DNA of 64,000 bases, taken from positions 103,028,483 to 103,092,482 of the forward strand of contig CM059190.1 in NCBI GenBank assembly GCA_030323885.1. Direction: 5' to 3'. The stretch comes from Branchipolynoe longqiensis (taxonomy: Eukaryota; Annelida; Polychaeta; Phyllodocida; Polynoidae). Below the pieces are notes generated by a model. It worked only from the letters and a program-made list of their open reading frames with translations, did not search any database and was not told the DNA's origin. A program made the position numbers and the translations under genes. Below, one piece after another: positions 1-9,459 of the stretch (position 1 is the first letter of the stretch; each line of letters opens with the position of its first letter).

Positions 1-430
1 TTTTAAATTCATCCCAGGGGAATTTGAAAACGTGTTTAAGTTCCCTCCCTTGTTTTAACTTTCCCTCTCCCCATTTTTGGGGAATTTTCTTTATTTTTGG
101 TTATTTTATTTTATTTTTCATGACAAATATAATAATACACAGAGAATAGCATAATGGAAATTATTACTAGTACAACAAAACATATTTCACCCCAAATGAC
201 ACAAAATGTCTCCATTTTATCTAAGAAAAAGATATTATAGGTCTGAATTTTAAAATGTTTTTTAAAGTTTTTTAAACAATTTAAAATTCCCGGAGGGGGG
301 AATTTGAAAATAGGGGGAGGAATCTGAAAACTGTTTTTAATTTCCCCCTGGGAATCTGAAAATGTTTCGGAGGGAAATTAAAAACGTTTTCAGATTCCCC
401 GGAGGAACTTGAAAAGGGGGGAAATTGAAA
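1..430. repeat. A/T-rich foldback-like segment with repeated GGAATTTGAAAA motifs
   Basis: The motif GGAAT(T/C)TGAAAA occurs several times on both strands between about 280 and 430, with G-rich and C-rich linkers that can pair. The first 280 bases are A/T-rich and start inside the element, so one end is off the window. It may be a partial foldback DNA transposon. No terminal repeat or target duplication can be defined. Confidence 0.35.
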
Positions 431-492
431 TCGTTACACCGGCACTATGATCCGATCCAATATCCCACTCATATTATACTAGTGTCGGGGGG

Positions 493-665
493 GGGGGGTG
501 ATGACAATGGGAAATAGTGTGCCTAGAGCGGGATTCAAACCCACGCTTCTTGCCATTCGGGGGCTAGCATGCTATGCATTACACCACCTAGACTCCTTGA
601 TGCAATCACCTTATCCACACATACCTGTCTATTTGGATCCTGAGAGGTCAGTGCAGAGTATTATA
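493..665 (-). mobile_element. SINE-C fragment (tRNA-Gln-like head)
   Basis: On the minus strand this reads a tRNA-like head with A-box TGGTGTAATG and a B-box close to GGGTTTGAATCCCG, then a sequence ending in TTTCC..TCATCACCCCC at the G-run near 487-500. The order matches the better copies at 7509-8020 and 46372-46883. The head resembles tRNA-Gln, but no full cloverleaf survives, so this is a SINE and not a tRNA gene. Confidence 0.7.
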
Positions 666-1262
666 CTAGTAATGTTCAGCAAAGTAGCGGCAAGCAGCCA
701 TTTTTTATTTCTTCGGTTTGAGTCGGCCAGGGATTGATTGGTTGGTTGGTTGTTGGAGCTTAATGTCCTGGCAATCTGCTTCAGATAACAAGTCGATGGT
801 GGTGGAGGTGGGGTGGGGGGAGGTGGTGAATACGCATACACAAAGTGGGATTTTATCTAACGGAAAATATTTATGGGGACAATTTCACTGCAATCTACAT
901 TCGGAACAAATGCATGGCAAGAACTCGACCAAGGACCAAAGTTTGGTTATCGGAAAGCATGTGGTTATCGGTGCAAAATGAGTTTAACGTATAGAGCCTA
1001 TAGTGAAGGATAGGGCTGGGATGGACACCAACCCTAACTTCCTCCATGTAAGCTAAAGCTGTGACCCGGCATGCTGGGTGACAGCTTCAGTTCTTCCTGA
1101 GGGACCAGAATACTCGGAATATGCGTGTTGAATTGTGGTGCTGTGGTGCTTTCGATACAACTGTGGCATATGCATAGGCAGGTGAAACTTGAGCATGAAT
1201 GCACTGCTCTAGTCACCCCTGGCGCCACCCAGTGGATTAATTTCACACCACCGTCTGGGATT
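666..1262. other. Unassigned sequence with a SINE-A tail scrap
   Basis: A 40-base SINE-A tail scrap (GGTTGGTTGTTGGAGCTT) lies near 738-776 on the minus strand. The rest contains no protein-like ORF or RNA signature that I can recognise. Confidence 0.5.
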
Positions 1263-1637
1263 AGGTTGCTTGGTTGTTGGAGTTTTACGTCCTGGGAACA
1301 TCTAAGATCATATCAGGATGGGTACCGACTTGTGACAGTGCGCACTCATGGTAACTTTATAGTGCTACCGACAAGGTGTAAAGCAACCACCGATTAATCA
1401 ATCAATCATTATAGCGCTGCCCCATTAGGTTGATTGATTGATTGGTGATTGCTTTACGCCATGTCAGCAGCATAGGCCATATTCATGGCTCCCTATTAGG
1501 AGACCAGGCCACCAGCACCATGACCTAATATCCCACTCAGTCACATTATCCTGATACTAAGCTAACCAGTCCTTGCGCTATCCTAGCAATGCCGGACACC
1601 AGGCTAGGTAGTGATGAGTATCAATTATGTAAGTCAA
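1263..1637 (-). mobile_element. SINE-A copy, tail part (interrupted)
   Basis: Reads the SINE-A body in reverse: TTGTTGGAGTTTTACGTCC, then ATATCAGGATGGGTACC, TATCCCACTCAGTCACATTA and CCTTGCGCTATCCTAG. An (ATTG)n plus GGTGATTGCTTTACGCC block at about 1373-1460 sits inside; it resembles the 3-prime end of the LINE remnant at 37281. The tRNA-like head continues at 2095-2180 beyond a 457-bp insertion. Confidence 0.8.
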
Positions 1638-2094
1638 AGGAGGGCGCAGACATCCGGGTACTTAGCGCATTGCACCCTAGAAACTATGCGAGGCGGTGAA
1701 AACAATGGCAGTCACAGCATTGGAGTGAATGTAAATAAAACAAAAATCATAAATCTATTCACTGCTACGGTCTAAATCTGTTATTTAGAACCATGAATAT
1801 TCACTCAGTGTTGAAATAATGTTATTGAGGAGCATAACTTACTCAATAAGTGAAATTCTGTCAAATTAAACCCCAAATCCAAGCGATATTAAGGTCGCTG
1901 CCGCATTGGCGGCGTTATTGCGAATGTAAATCTAAAAAAAAAAAAATCTATTCACTGCTGTGATCTAATTCTGTTATTTAGACTCAATAAGTGAAATCCA
2001 GCGTTATTGCGAATGTAAATATAACAAAAAGTACTGCTATGATCTGTTTGTTTTCACCGCGTCAACCGGAAGTGACGTGAATGCGCGCCCTCCT
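1638..2094. mobile_element. TIR-8: 457-bp element inserted in SINE-A
   Basis: Begins AGGAGGGCGC and ends GCGCCCTCCT, a perfect 10-bp terminal inverted repeat. Subterminal GCGGTGAAAACA near 1691 is matched by TGTTTTCACCGC near 2049. SINE-A reads AAGTCA on the left and resumes ATTGGTTTGA on the right, so removal restores the SINE. The interior holds repeated TCTATTCACTGCT..CTGTTATTTAG blocks, related to the core of MITE-2. No transposase is present. The target duplication is not clear. Confidence 0.7.
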
Positions 2095-2180
2095 ATTGGT
2101 TTGATTCGACCATGCAATCGTACTCCCAACCTTCCATGCAGGAAGCCTACACTCTACCGATTCGGCCAGCGCGTCCGGTG
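2095..2180 (-). mobile_element. SINE-A copy, tRNA-like head
   Basis: The minus strand reads the head CGTCCGGTG..GGCCGAATCGGTAGAG (A-box), then a degraded B-box and GGTCGAATCAAACC. It is the continuation of the copy at 1263-1637. The head is Ser/Leu-like but imperfect. Confidence 0.75.
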
Positions 2181-2636
2181 TGGCGGTTTCAGCGTGTTCC
2201 CGTGCTCAGCCGTGTCCCGTTGCTTCTGCGCATGCGTGGATTTCGCATCAACTCGGGTCACCCGAGACACTTATATGCGCATGCGCACATCCTACAAACT
2301 CGGGTCGAATAATCGAATACGCTTCTCCGCGCTCGGGTGGACAATTTTTTCTTTTTTTTTTAACAACCGATAAAACTACAGCAAAATAGGATTTAAAGTA
2401 TTTTATGATGGCCTAGTTTAGCTATAGTTCCATTTCATTAATCTAAGTTATTCTTTTTTTGCACACGGCACGTGTATTTGTCGACTCCACTCGCCGTGTT
2501 CTATTTGAAATTCTGACCACTCGGATGACCCGAGTCGCCCGGGTTGTGTTAATCGATTACGGCCATGTTTATTAGATTCTGACGCATGCGCAGAAGCGAT
2601 GGACACGGCTGAGCACGGGAACACGCTGAAACCGCC
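2178..2636. repeat. Inverted repeat with 55-bp arms
   Basis: The left arm (2182-2236) reads GCGGTTTCAGCGTGTTCCCG and onward; its reverse complement is at about 2582-2636. Further paired segments around ACTCGGGTCACCCGAG extend the stem. The loop is about 345 bases with a T-run. The left arm abuts the end of the SINE-A head. It looks like a foldback element or an inverted duplication. Confidence 0.65.
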
Positions 2637-2676
2637 ACATGGGTAGGCCCTACCAGACAATATATAATGCGTGTAA

Positions 2677-2951
2677 TGGCTGGCGCACACCTCCCGTTTA
2701 CAATTCGCGCACTAAAACTCGCGACTCGACCGGACCCGCTTAAAACTGAAAACGGGCCGATTCATTTTTCGAATCGCGAATCGCAATCGTAATCGGCCCG
2801 TTTTAGCCCTAAAACTGAGTTTCTAGTCGCGAATCGCAATCGCTAGGTGTGCGCGGGGAGCACACACCTAGCAATTTTTGTGTGCGAAACGGGCAGTTTT
2901 AGATCGTATACGGTAGGTGGGTGCGCACAAACGGTAGGCGTGTACTAGGTA
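2677..2951 (+). mobile_element. MITE-1 copy 1, 275 bp, TAA duplication
   Basis: Foldback element. The ends carry CGCACACCTCCCG (left) and CGGTAGGCGTGT (right). The interior pairs CGATTCATTTTTCGAATCG and CGAATCGCAATCG blocks. It is flanked by TAA at 2674-2676 and 2952-2954. It has the same length as copy 2 (9930-10204), which is in the opposite orientation. A 3-bp TWA duplication is typical of PIF/Harbinger non-autonomous elements; that assignment is inference. Confidence 0.8.
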
Positions 2952-2954
2952 TAA

Positions 2955-3299
2955 GTCATTGGTTTGACTCGGCCGGGAATTGATTACGCAACCTTCAGCA
3001 TCCGGTCATATTGTTCTTAAGTATTGCTGACCTACTTAATATATCCAGGTGACCTAAATAGTTCCACTTTCCAGCACAGAGAGCTGTGCCATGAACAATT
3101 TCAAACTTCACAACTCGTCCCACATAAACTGCGTCGTTGTGTAACGAGTCAGTTCTATTGTTAAGCTCAAGCATATGCTACTTCAGGTTTGGTGTGTGTT
3201 TTTGATATTGTTTTTCTGCACTTTGGTTTGTAGTCTCTCTCTTTTTTATTTATGTGCAACTTGTTATGCCAGTATTATTTACGCCGGAGTTGGCCACTG
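2955..3299. other. Unassigned; SINE-A head scrap at 2955-2985
   Basis: AGTCATTGGTTTGACTCGG at the start is the SINE-A head boundary on the minus strand. The remainder is A/T-rich sequence in which I see no feature. Confidence 0.5.
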
Positions 3300-3475
3300 G
3301 GGTCATTATAGTGCTGTCCCATTAGGTTGATTGATTGATTGATTGGTGGTTGCTTTACGCGTGTCGGCAGTATAGGCCATATTCACGGCTCCCCATTAGG
3401 AGACCAGGCCACCAGCACCATGACCTAATATCCCACTCAGTCACATTATCCTGATACTAAGCTAACCGGTGCCTG
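3300..3475 (-). mobile_element. SINE-A variant with LINE-like (CAAT)n tail
   Basis: The minus strand reads SINE-A core sequence, then GGCCTATACTGCCGACACGC, GTAAAGCAACCACC and (AATC)n. The tail GTAAAGMAACCACCAATCAA is also found at the end of the LINE remnant at 37281-37720, so this variant may use that LINE's machinery. The same tail is in the copy at 1263-1637. Confidence 0.7.
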
Positions 3476-3480
3476 TTTGA

Positions 3481-3821
3481 CCGGACGCCGTGGCCGAATC
3501 GGTAGAGCGCAGGCCTCCCATGCGGAAGGTCGGAAGTTCAATTCCTGGTTGAGTCAAACCAGTGCCTTACAAAATTGATACTTGTTGCTTCCTAGCCTGG
3601 CGCTCGGCATTAATAGGATAGGGCAAGGAGTGGTTAGCTCAGTGTCAGGATAATGTGACCAGTGGTGACTGACTGGGATATCAGGTCATGGTGCCGGTGG
3701 CCTGATTTCCAAGTGGGGGAGCACTATAAAGTCGACATGAGTGCACACTGTCACAAGTCGGTACCCGTCCTGATATGACCTTAGATGTTTCCAATATCTA
3801 AAACTCCAACAACCAATCAAC
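3481..3821 (+). mobile_element. SINE-A, near full-length
   Basis: Reference copy for the family. The head GCCGTGGCCGAATCGGTAG (A-box) is followed about 35 bases on by GGAAGTTCAATTCCTGG (B-box) and GAGTCAAACC. The body contains GATAGGGCAAGGAGTGGTTA and CAGGATAATGTGACC, and the tail ends AAACTCCAACAACCAATCAA. It is transcribed, if at all, by Pol III from the internal boxes. A degenerate tRNA-Ser/Leu gene is unlikely because the same body recurs at 20 or more places here. Confidence 0.9.
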
Positions 3822-4311
3822 TTCAAAGCGGTTGACAGAGTTGTTTTTGGTTTAGTGCAATATATAGTTAAGCTCTTCATATAATAATAATAATAAAGCA
3901 TGATTAAGCGATAATAAAAACATGGCTTCCGCTTTCCAATGTTGCAATGTTAACAACACAACAACGACACTTAGATAGTAATCTTTCTTGGTATTAATCC
4001 CAAATCCACTTACTCCTCCATAAGATTCTATAGGTTGACTCGGCCGGGGATCGAACCCATGCTTTCCTACACATCCGGTCATCCAGGCCCATACACCCGC
4101 CCGTGTGGGCACATTTCTCAGCCTTCCATTGGCAATTTGTTTTAAACGATTCAATAGGTGGTGCGTCATTTGTTTAGCCACCGCTAGGTGGCTTGTTGTG
4201 GGTGGGGGTTGGGTGGGGGAGATAGCTACTCAACAGTAGGTACACATTGTTATTCACGGACATTGTGTGTCAATGCATACATCATAGGGCCTTTTCTGTA
4301 GTGTTTGCCTC
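3822..4311. other. Unassigned, with a tRNA-like SINE head scrap on the minus strand
   Basis: Between about 4034 and 4105 the minus strand carries a B-box-like GGGTTCGATCCCCGG and an upstream tRNA-like stretch, without a recognisable body. An (ATAATA) microsatellite lies near 3880-3915. Nothing else is recognised. Confidence 0.4.
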
Positions 4312-4370
4312 GGCCTGATATGACCTCAGATGTTGCCAGGACGTGAAACTCCAACAACCAACCAACTGTA
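4312..4370 (+). mobile_element. SINE-A tail fragment
   Basis: CCTGATATGACCTCAGATG followed by CCAGGACG..AACTCCAACAACCAACC is the last 55 bases of SINE-A. The copy is truncated at its 5-prime side, as is common for retroposed copies. Confidence 0.75.
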
Positions 4371-4404
4371 ATGTTTGGATCAGTTTTAATATTTGTTGTC
4401 GCCT

Positions 4405-5110
4405 CAAGGTTTTACAGTCTGATGGTTTTAAGCTTCTATGATTTTTTTTTCTCGGTAAATATATTAGGTTTGTTATAATACTTTAGTTTACTTTAATTAT
4501 ATATAAATATATTAGGTTCTTCATTATATGCTCCTTGACTTTGCTTTGAAGTAACTTTATTGTTCAGATAAATATATTAGGTTCTTTGTTATACACTAAT
4601 TTATTTTAGTTTAAAGTAACTTTATTGTTCAGATAAATATATTAGGTTATTTGTTATACTCTGATTTATTTTAGTTTGAAGTAACTTTATTGTTCAGATA
4701 AATAATTAGGTTATTTGTTATACTCTGATTTATTTTAATTTGAGGTAACATTATTGTTCAGATATATTAGATTCTTTGTTATCCTCTAATTTATTTTAGT
4801 TTGAAGTAACTTTCTTGTTCAGATAAAAAAAAATTCTTGAGGATTTATAATGCGTATCATGGATAAGTCTGAATAGACTTGTTTTCACCATTAGACATTT
4901 TATCGATAGAAAGCCCGAGCCTTCACTTTTAAAGACCGAGCCTACACTTTTAGTTTTACCGACCCAAGCGATTGTGTACCTCCCACACCACATAGACATT
5001 GTATGAGAGCCACTGGCCTTTGATGATGCTGTAATATATTTGGTTCGTCATTATAATCTACTTCACTTTAGTTTAATTTAAAGTAACGTTAGGTTCTTTC
5101 TTATAAACAC
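4405..5110 (+). repeat. 65-bp minisatellite grown from inside a MITE-4 copy
   Basis: The start (about 4405-4520) matches the left part of MITE-4 (CAGTCTGATGGTTTTAAG). A segment of its interior, CAGATAAATATATTAGGTT..TTTAGTTTGAAGTAACTTTA, is then repeated with starts at about 4565, 4630, 4695, 4759 and 4820, a 65-bp period decaying at the end. A SINE-E copy interrupts it at 4826-5035, and MITE-4 sequence resumes to about 5110. Single-copy versions of the unit are in the MITE-4 copies at 18814, 57518 and 62766. Confidence 0.75.
4826..5035 (-). mobile_element. SINE-E, 3-prime part
   Basis: The minus strand reads TTACAGCATCATCAAAGG, CCAGTGGCTCTCATACAATG, AGCCCGAGC/GGCTCGG segments and GGTGAAAACAAGTCTATTC, ending AAGAATTTTTTTT. 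It matches the 3-prime two-thirds of the copy at 55262-55575. It is inserted in the 65-bp minisatellite with ATA sequence on both sides. Confidence 0.75.
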
Positions 5111-5150
5111 TAGACAGCTGAATTTTTGTAATGGAATATGAACATTTCGT

Positions 5151-5460
5151 TTGTTGGGTTTTACGTCCTGGTAACATCTAAGGTCATGTGAGGACAGGTA
5201 TCTACTTGTGACAGTGCACACTCATGGGGACGTTATAGTGTTGCCCCAGCACTGTGACCCAATGCCCTAATCAGTCATATTATCCTGACACTGAGCTAAC
5301 CAGTCCTTGCCCTATCCTATTAAATTAATGCCGAGCGCCAATTTAGATAGCAACAAATATCAATGTTGTAAATCATTGATTTGACTCAACAGAGATTCAA
5401 ACTCTCGACCTTCCGCATGGGAAGCCTGCGCTCTACTGATTCGGCCACCGCGTCCGGTGT
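5151..5460 (-). mobile_element. SINE-A copy
   Basis: On the minus strand the copy runs from head (CACACCGGACGCGGTGGCCG, A-box region GGCCGAATCAGTAGAG, B-box near GAGTTTGAATCTC) to the tail GGACGTAAAACCCAACAAA-like end near 5153. It lacks part of the middle (the CCACTGGG..CCAGGCC segment). Confidence 0.85.
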
Positions 5461-5734
5461 GAACATTTCATTCGGATATAACGACCATTAAAGGAAGGAA
5501 TACATTGTAAAATGAGGTGCCCAGCACTTTGAGCACGGGTTCCCGTTTCGAGTATTGATCATTGAATGATTGATTGATCGCTGCTGCCACCTACTGGAGG
5601 AAGGCTAAATAGCTCCATCACATGACATCAACCATGGAAGGGTGGGGGGGGGGGGGGGATTGTGGGAGCAGCGCAGGGTACAAGTTATAGCTTAAATGCA
5701 CAATTATTCAAATGGAATTTTTGTGGTACTTCCT
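5461..5734. other. Unassigned sequence with poly-G run
   Basis: Contains a 15-G run near 5646-5660 and TGATTGATTGATCG near 5570 that recalls the LINE tail. No gene is seen. Confidence 0.4.
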
Positions 5735-6722
5735 CGGGGGGGGGGGGTATACTTCTCTCGTGGGGGGGGGGGGGTTGAATATTAATAGCATCGGGGGGGG
5801 GGGGGAATACTTCTCTCGTGGGGGGGGGGTTAATATTAATAGCATGGGGGGGTATACTAATTACTACTAGTAGGTACAGGCAAAAACAGGTACAGGTACA
5901 GGTCCAAAAACAGTTGGGCTATATATCTGGAGATAATAATTTGTTAAGATTAAATATATAAAAATGTATTAATTTTGAATTAAATGTGGAACTTGGACCA
6001 AATATAATTAAAAGTGGAAGGATGTGAGGGGCCTTCTGCTAACCAAACTACTCTCGTGGGGGGGGGTAATATTAATAGCATCGGTGTGAGGGGGTATACT
6101 ACTCTCGTGTGGGGGGGGGGTAATATTAATAGCATCGGTGTGAGGGGTATACTACTCTCGTGTGGGAGGGAGGGGGGGTAATATTAATAGCATCGGTGTG
6201 AGGGGGTATACTACTCTCGTGTGGGGGGGTGGGGTTAATATTAATAGCATTGGTGTGAGGGGGTATACTACTCTCGTGTGGGAGGAGGGGGGGTAATATT
6301 AATAGCATCGGTGGAGGGGGTATACTACCTCTGGTGTGGGGGGAGGGGTAATATTAATAGCATCGGTGTGAGGGGGTATTCTACTCTCGTGTGGGAGGGA
6401 GGGGGGGGGGGTAATATTAATAGCATCGGTGTGAGGGGGTATACTACTCTCGTGTGGGAGGGAGGGGGGGAATATTAATAGCATCGGTGTGAGGGGGTAT
6501 TCGTGTGGGAGGGAGGGGGGGTAATATTAATAGCATCGGTGTGAGGGGGTATACTACTCTCGTGTGGGAGGGAGGGGGGGGTAATATTAATAGCATCGGT
6601 GTGAGGGGGTATACTACTCTCGTGTGGGATGGAGGGGGGGTAATATTAATAGCATCGGTGTGAGGGGGTATACTACTCTCGTGTGTGGGGGGAGGGGGGT
6701 AATATTAATAGCATCGGGGGGT
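5735..6722 (+). repeat. G-rich minisatellite, about 60-bp unit
   Basis: The unit contains TAATATTAATAGCATCGGTG, TGAGGGGGTATACTACTCTC and GTGTGGGAGGGAGGGGGG. About 11 units lie at 6049-6722 and two or three shorter ones at 5735-5863, separated by a 185-bp insertion. G-runs vary from 5 to 12, so many G-quadruplexes are possible on the plus strand. Short minus-strand frames here are repeat artefacts. Confidence 0.9.
5864..6048. other. 185-bp interruption of the G-rich minisatellite
   Basis: The array phase GGTATACTA | CTACTCTCG is broken by A/T-rich sequence with GGTACAGGTACAGGT near its left end. No terminal repeats are visible. It could be a degenerate insertion or an old segment of the ancestral locus. 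Confidence 0.45.
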
Positions 6723-6724
6723 TG

Positions 6725-6905
6725 ATACAAACGAAGGGAACATTGCGCCTAGAGCGGGTTTAGAACCAGCACTTCCTGCCATTCCAGGGCTAGTGTCCTA
6801 ACCATTAGTCTATCCAGGCTCCCTGATGCAATCACCCTATCCACGCCTGCCTGTCTATGCGGTTCCTTGTCTGAGAAGTGAGAGGTCGGTGCAGGCTGCT
6901 TTTGT
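6725..6905 (-). mobile_element. SINE-C copy
   Basis: The minus strand has an upstream leader (CTCACTTCTCAGACAAGGAA), A-box-like GACTAATGGTTAGGACAC and a body TCTAGGCGCAATGTTCCC. It lies directly against the end of the G-rich minisatellite. Confidence 0.75.
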
Positions 6906-6962
6906 AGCAATGAAACTTTAGCTGTCCATATATTGCACCGCCGCCCCTACCTCAGGGAACCT

Positions 6963-7263
6963 GGGGTTTTACATCCTAGCAAAATCTAATGTCATATCAA
7001 CACGGGTACTGCCTTCTTTCTGTACGCACACATATTGTGGATTTGTAGTGCTGCCTTACTGGGATACCATGCCACCAGCACCATGTCTGTTTGTCCTGAC
7101 AATGCGAAAGCTATTCCTTGACCTATCCTAGTAATGCAGAGTATCAGCCTAGGTGTTGTCTCACTAAATAAGTTGTATGTCCTTGTTTTGACTCGGCCTG
7201 GAATCGAACACATGACCTCCCGCATGGGAAGGGAACACTCTAAGCACTAGCCCACCCCGTCCC
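6963..7263 (-). mobile_element. SINE-A copy, diverged
   Basis: The head is near 7263 (GGGACGGGGTGGGCTAGTGC, B-box TGTTCGATTCCAGGC) and the tail near 6966 (GCTAGGATGTAAAACCC). Internal segments are substituted, suggesting an older insertion. Confidence 0.75.
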
Positions 7264-7503
7264 ATTTTCTTGGCAGTAATTGAATGCGTCACATCTAATG
7301 GTCTGATAATTTAATTCCTGAATAATATGTTGCTATGGAAAAGCTAATAATAGAACTGTTTGGAATATTTAACTTCCGGTTTTTGTTCCTACACTTTATT
7401 TTGATTTTGTTCAAGTGTATAACATTTTCTCAGTGCCGTAGCACTGGTCTTTTGGCTCTAACACTGTAATAGCAAATACTCATATACACTAATCAAAGTT
7501 ATA
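7264..7503. other. Unassigned A/T-rich sequence
   Basis: No repeat family, RNA signature or protein-like frame is recognised in this interval. Confidence 0.4.
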
Positions 7504-7508
7504 ACAAT

Positions 7509-8021
7509 AGTCTAGTGGTCTGCACTGACATTTCAGGTAAGGAGCCACATAGACAGGTAGGCGTGGGTAGTGTGGTGACATCAGGGAACCTAGGTGGTGT
7601 AATGGTTAGCACACTGGTCCAGAATGCAAAGAGATGTGGGTTTGAGTCCCGCTCAATGCACAATATTTCCCATTTTCATCACCCCTCACCCCCATGACAC
7701 TGGTTGGTGAGACAATGATCCTGTACAAGCTATGCACTGTATAGTTGTTGAATCTACCCTGTGTGTGTATATGTAAATACACTGCCTGTATGTATATAAT
7801 TGTAAGCATTAAAAGACTTACAATTCAGGGGGACGAGTGTAGTAGTCTGTGCTGACCTCTCAGGCAAGGAGCTGCATAGACAGGTGGGCGTGGGTAGTGT
7901 GGTGATATCAGGGAGCCTAGGTGGTGTAATGGTTAGCACACTGGCCCGGATGCAAAGAGATGCAGATTCGAGTCCCGCTCTAGGCGCAATATTTTCAATT
8001 TTCATCACCCCCACGACAATA
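7509..8021 (+). mobile_element. SINE-C dimer
   Basis: Two SINE-C units in tandem. Unit 1 (7509-7832) has leader, tRNA-Gln-like head (TGGTGTAATGGTTAGCACAC, B-box GGGTTTGAGTCCCG), body, and a long extension ending AAGCATTAAAAGACTTACAA. Unit 2 (about 7836-8021) repeats leader and head and stops at CACCCCCACGACAATA. The same long-plus-short arrangement is at 46372-46883 and, on the minus strand, at 51237-52395. ACAATA lies at both borders (7504-7509, 8016-8021), but it may belong to the element. Confidence 0.8.
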
Positions 8022-8031
8022 TAGTTCAGAT

Positions 8032-8589
8032 TGTAAAATTTTCCGATATTTGAGATATGGGCTATGGAGAACTATTCTATAATAAATTACAAATGGTCTA
8101 TATAATGGTAGATGGTATGTACAACCAAAGGCATATAAGGTATATGTGGTGTTGGTGATCCATTACTAATTAAAGCTAGAAATTGTATATTAATATAGAT
8201 AGTGAGAGAGGGTCACTTCGTGACATGAGAGAGGGTCACTTCTTGACATGTGAGAGAGTCTTTGGAACTCTCCTCACATACCCCCTCCCCCCAAGTGTTA
8301 TTTATGGATCACTGCACACCAGACTCAACATGGCACTGTGACCAGACCTAACCATGCCTTGGTTACAAGGATATTGAATGTTCATTGGTTAATATAAGAA
8401 TGCATGGTGGTGATTGGATGATTTGGTCATGTGTACACCATCATCTTGATTCCTAAGACTATATATATGTAATAAAGAAGGGAGTCTAACTCTCCTACCT
8501 TTCACTCTATATCTACTTTCCTTCCTTGCCTGTAGTGATTTCCTATTAGCCTATCTACACCACTCAAACCGCCAGCCGTCGACTTTACA
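8032..8589 (+). mobile_element. LTR, 558 bp (LTR-1)
   Basis: Begins TGTAAAAT and ends GACTTTACA, so the ends are TGTAAA/TTTACA inverted. It has a TATA-like stretch (ACTATATATATGTAATAAAG) holding a polyadenylation signal, followed by a pyrimidine-rich R/U5-like part. The copy at 38652-39561 shares the ends, TTCCGATAT and the CCTATAGCCT-like 3-prime portion. The flanks here do not give a matching duplication, so internal sequence may follow on one side. Superfamily is not determinable from the LTR alone. Confidence 0.7.
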
Positions 8590-8670
8590 GGATGTTACAA
8601 GAAACCACAGAGCATTACTGAAGTTTTCAGTCTTACAGAACCATCTTTATCTCAGTTTCTTCAAGAACCA

Positions 8671-9001
8671 GACGCAACGTCTGAGTGAGCTGAGCGTTCG
8701 TCTTCCGTTCTGGTTATCTTGGGTTTCGAACCCTGGTCGAGTCAAACCGATGGCGTAGAAATTTATGGTTGTCGCATCTGTGCCAGGCGCTCAGCATTAT
8801 TTGAATAGGGCAAGGACTGGTTGGCTCAGTGTCAGGATAATGTGACTGAGTGGGATATCAGGTCATTGTGCTGGTGGCCTGGTCTCCCAGTGGGACAGCA
8901 CTATAAAGTCCCCATGAGTGTGCACTGTCATAAGTCGGTAGCTGGCATGATATGATACTAGATGTTGCCAGGACGTACGATTCCAACAACTAACCAATCA
9001 A
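8671..9001 (+). mobile_element. SINE-A copy
   Basis: The head region is degenerate but the B-box GGGTTTCGAACCCTGG and GTCGAGTCAAACC are clear. The body GGATAATGTGACTGAGTGGG and the tail (CCAACAACTAACCAATCAAC) are intact. Confidence 0.85.
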
Positions 9002-9126
9002 CCGTTTCTTCGCAGAAATAGTTATTACACTTTAAATAGTCCAATGGAAGCATGTTCAAATTCACACATATTTATAATCAAATCGACGTTTTGAACACGT
9101 CGTGCCTTCGTCAGATTATTCAGCTT

Positions 9127-9446
9127 CAAAAAAAGGAAAGTTTGTTTTATTTAACGACGCCTCTAGAGCGCATTGATTTTTATCATCGGCTATTGGATGT
9201 CAAACATATGGTCATTCTGAAACCCGCTTCTGCCACATTGGCTACTTTTTCCGATAAGGGGTATTTTAGATGTGCTTTCCCACAGATAGGACAGCACATA
9301 CCAGACCCTTTGATGAACCAGTTGTGGACCAGTGGTTGGAACAGAAAATAGCCCAAACTGCAAATTTGTCCACTATGCATGATCGATTGGGTGACCCACA
9401 CCTTCACAGGTGGACACTCTACCGCCTGAGCTACGTCCCGCTCCCT
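9127..9446 (-). mobile_element. SINE-B, full-length with 13-bp target duplication
   Basis: The minus strand reads the head GGGACGTAGCTCAGGCGGTA (A-box, Lys/Thr/Val-type tRNA-like), a weak B-box near GGTCACCCAATCGATC, then GCAGTTTGGGCTATTTTC, GGCTATTGG-type core in reverse, and tail GTTAAATAAAACAAACTTTC. It is flanked by a perfect duplication GATTATTCAGCTT at 9114-9126 and 9447-9459, which proves target-primed insertion. About 320 bp. Confidence 0.92.
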
Positions 9447-9459
9447 GATTATTCAGCTT

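Noticed and set aside
3481..3555. Genuine tRNA gene
   Set aside because: A- and B-boxes are present, but the stems pair poorly and the same body follows at many other places. It is the head of SINE-A. The same holds for the heads at 7590, 46460, 55275 and 55655.
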